In this document: positions 62,671 to 64,000 of the stretch, in pieces
How the letters are laid out: each line of letters begins with the position of its first letter
Numbering within the stretch: position 1 is the first letter of the stretch
From: Endomicrobium sp.
Lineage (GTDB): Bacteria > Elusimicrobiota > Endomicrobiia > Endomicrobiales > Endomicrobiaceae
Reading direction: 5' to 3'
Assembly: GCA_031262585.1 (NCBI GenBank)
Contig: JAISHK010000004.1
Span: 62,001-126,000, forward strand
DNA: 64,000 bases
Translations under genes and position numbers: made by a program
The notes under the pieces: model-generated
The model's database searches: none
Seen by the model: the letters and a program-made list of their open reading frames with translations, nothing else
What the model was told of the DNA's origin: nothing

Positions 62671-63579
62671 ATGAAAGAACAATATCAACTACAGTTACAA
62701 ATTTTAATGGAAGAAACTGGTTGCGAACGAAGTGAAGCAGAACTTGCTTTTTCACTTTCAGGCAATAATATAGAAAAAGCTATAACCACAATAGGATTTC
62801 TTTCAAAATTTATAACTGTATTCAAAATAAAACTTATATTCACAAAAGAAACTATTTACAGTTTAATAGATATGGCTATAAATAGTAAAACTTTAGAAAT
62901 TTTACGTTTTAATATAGTATTTTCACATAATCCATCAGTATACGAAATACCTGCAAATATGGACTGGTTTTCTTTTGAAAAAGCAATTTTTTCTGCACGT
63001 CTAGATGCAGGTACTATGGAAAATTATACACGAGAGATAGAAAAAAATTTAAAATCATACGTACAACAAGCAGTTAAAGAATTCTCTTCTATTTCAAATG
63101 ACAGAATCAAAAAAATAATCAAAACCTTCTTCTCTTACACTGAAGTCAGTATTGAAATTATAAATGAAAACTTAAATTTAACTCAATTTAAAAAACTTCC
63201 AGATTACAATGTAAAACAGAATTCTGATTTTTTTACAGGTTATGATTTAGGATTTGTAAAACTTGACGTTAAAATACTTGAAGATTCAAAAGGAGAGTTC
63301 GTTAGAAAAATTTCAGAAGGAGATACGGTACTATCAATTATAACTGACAAAAGAGATATAGCACATTATCTTGTACATTTAATAGGAGGAATTAAAGACG
63401 GTTCCATGATGCCTATTCCAGCAACCGTAAAAAAAATATTTTACAAAAATAATAATTATGAAATACATTTATACTATGCACCATCCATTATGGGTCTAGC
63501 TAAAACTAAGAATAATATTAAATTAAAAGTTTTAGGAGCAAAAAGCCAACTTTGGTGGGAAAAAATACTTCCTTGGTAA
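62671..63579 (+). CDS. Conserved-type hypothetical protein with UBA/TS-N-like N-terminus
   Basis: 302 residues. Residues 5-40 (LQILMEETGCERSEAELAFSLSGNNIEKAI) look like the three-helix UBA domain found in EF-Ts and NAC. The rest is mixed alpha/beta without a known motif; a late segment PIPATVKKIFY...IHLYYAPSIM and C-terminal WWEKILPW are distinctive. No membrane segment or signal peptide. ATG follows AAGGATTTGAC. It lies 24 bases after the xer gene and ends at a strong terminator. I do not recognise the family. Confidence 0.75.
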   Translation: MKEQYQLQLQILMEETGCERSEAELAFSLSGNNIEKAITTIGFLSKFITVFKIKLIFTKETIYSLIDMAINSKTLEILRFNIVFSHNPSVYEIPANMDWFSFEKAIFSARLDAGTMENYTREIEKNLKSYVQQAVKEFSSISNDRIKKIIKTFFSYTEVSIEIINENLNLTQFKKLPDYNVKQNSDFFTGYDLGFVKLDVKILEDSKGEFVRKISEGDTVLSIITDKRDIAHYLVHLIGGIKDGSMMPIPATVKKIFYKNNNYEIHLYYAPSIMGLAKTKNNIKLKVLGAKSQLWWEKILPW

Positions 63580-63591
63580 AAGGTTATAATA

Positions 63592-63628
63592 AAAAGTAAG
63601 TCTCCATAAAACTTGGAGACTTACTTTT
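63592..63628. terminator. Bidirectional intrinsic terminator
   Basis: Perfect 15-base inverted repeat, AAAAGTAAGTCTCCA and TGGAGACTTACTTTT, with a seven-base loop. A-tract on the left and T-tract on the right allow termination on both strands. It sits between the convergent UBA-like gene and groEL. Confidence 0.93.
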
Positions 63629-63656
63629 ATTTGCTACTTGTTTGACTATCTGAATA

Positions 63657-64000
63657 TTAATATTCAGGCATAGGCGGCATTCCTGCTCCAACTGGAGATT
63701 TTGCTGTTTTTTCAGGAATATCTGTTACCAATGTCTCTGTTATAAGAATAAGTCCAGCTATGGAAGCTGCGTTTTCTAATGCTGTCCTTGTTACTTTTGC
63801 AGGATCAACAATACCGGCCTTTATCATATCAACATACTCATTAGTATCTGCATTATAACCAAAAACCAGCGATTCTTTTGAATTTTTAACTTTATCTATT
63901 ACTACAGAAGCCTCAATTCCAGCATTTTCAATTATCATTCTCATAGGTCCCTCAAGAGCTTTAAAAACAATTTCTATACCCGTTTTTTCATCAATATCCG
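63657..64000 (-). CDS. groEL: Chaperonin GroEL, C-terminal part (cut by window edge)
   Basis: The ORF track shows 95 residues from an internal ATG, but the frame continues to base 64000 ([27 protein letters not shown]), so about 114 C-terminal residues are seen. [25 protein letters not shown] is the GroEL equatorial-domain signature. The tail is [13 protein letters not shown], not the GGM repeats of many GroELs. It folds proteins with GroES. In insect-gut and other symbionts GroEL is often highly expressed, but that is not shown here. Confidence 0.97.
   Translation of the reverse strand, partial: DIDEKTGIEIVFKALEGPMRMIIENAGIEASVVIDKVKNSKESLVFGYNADTNEYVDMIKAGIVDPAKVTRTALENAASIAGLILITETLVTDIPEKTAKSPVGAGMPPMPEY

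Overview
The window is a very AT-rich bacterial chromosome segment that looks like a genome-reduced, host-associated lineage. Intact housekeeping and biosynthetic operons alternate with 1-3 kb stretches that hold no open frame but do contain readable remains of dead genes. From memory, this mix (complete peptidoglycan and amino-acid genes, low GC, many pseudogenes) fits the Elusimicrobia termite-gut endosymbionts such as Candidatus Endomicrobium. That assignment is inference; no marker gene search could be run.

Layout. 1-4511 (minus): F1Fo ATP synthase genes atpB-E-F-H-A-G-D, with atpD cut by the window edge. 5421-6219 (minus): tRNA-Thr, tRNA-Phe and two small envelope-type proteins. 6356-20032 (minus): a compact division and cell-wall (dcw) cluster rsmH-ftsL-ftsI-murE-murF-mraY-murD-ftsW-murG running into surE and uvrB, preceded by a half-size TauE-like permease. 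20126-20472 (minus): RNase P RNA. 21082-21314: tRNA-Val and a CAU-anticodon tRNA, probably tRNA-Ile2. 21505-22053: a P-loop kinase. 22.1-25.0 kb: gene-poor, with a decayed PIF1-type helicase. 25055-26221 (plus): a dicarboxylate/amino-acid symporter. 28071-32319 (plus): nfu-thrB-lysC-(pilin stub)-cimA. 32.3-38.8 kb: gene-poor, with initiator tRNA-fMet and a large smc pseudogene.

38785-42128 (minus) is the most interesting intact unit: an epimerase/dehydrogenase, a serine-palmitoyltransferase-like enzyme and a GNAT-like acyltransferase in one operon. This is the gene set expected for bacterial ceramide synthesis. 44157-47555 (minus) encodes an acyl-CoA dehydrogenase with EtfB and a ferredoxin-fused EtfA, probably an electron-bifurcating or ferredoxin-linked reductase. 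47603-53961 (minus) carries rnc and the fatty-acid cluster rpmF-plsX-fabH-fabD-fabG-acpP-fabF, headed by a decayed yceD. ackA and rsmI follow. 58415-63579 (plus) holds a decayed dprA, intact topA, a Xer recombinase that has lost key catalytic features, and an unknown protein with a UBA-like N-terminus. The window ends in the 3' part of groEL on the minus strand, separated by a strong bidirectional terminator.

Taken together, ATP synthesis, wall building, fatty-acid and possibly sphingolipid synthesis and Asp-family amino-acid synthesis are kept. Functions for DNA uptake (dprA), chromosome organisation (smc), an accessory helicase and possibly dimer resolution (xer) are being lost. No CRISPR array, rRNA, intact transposase or prophage was found.
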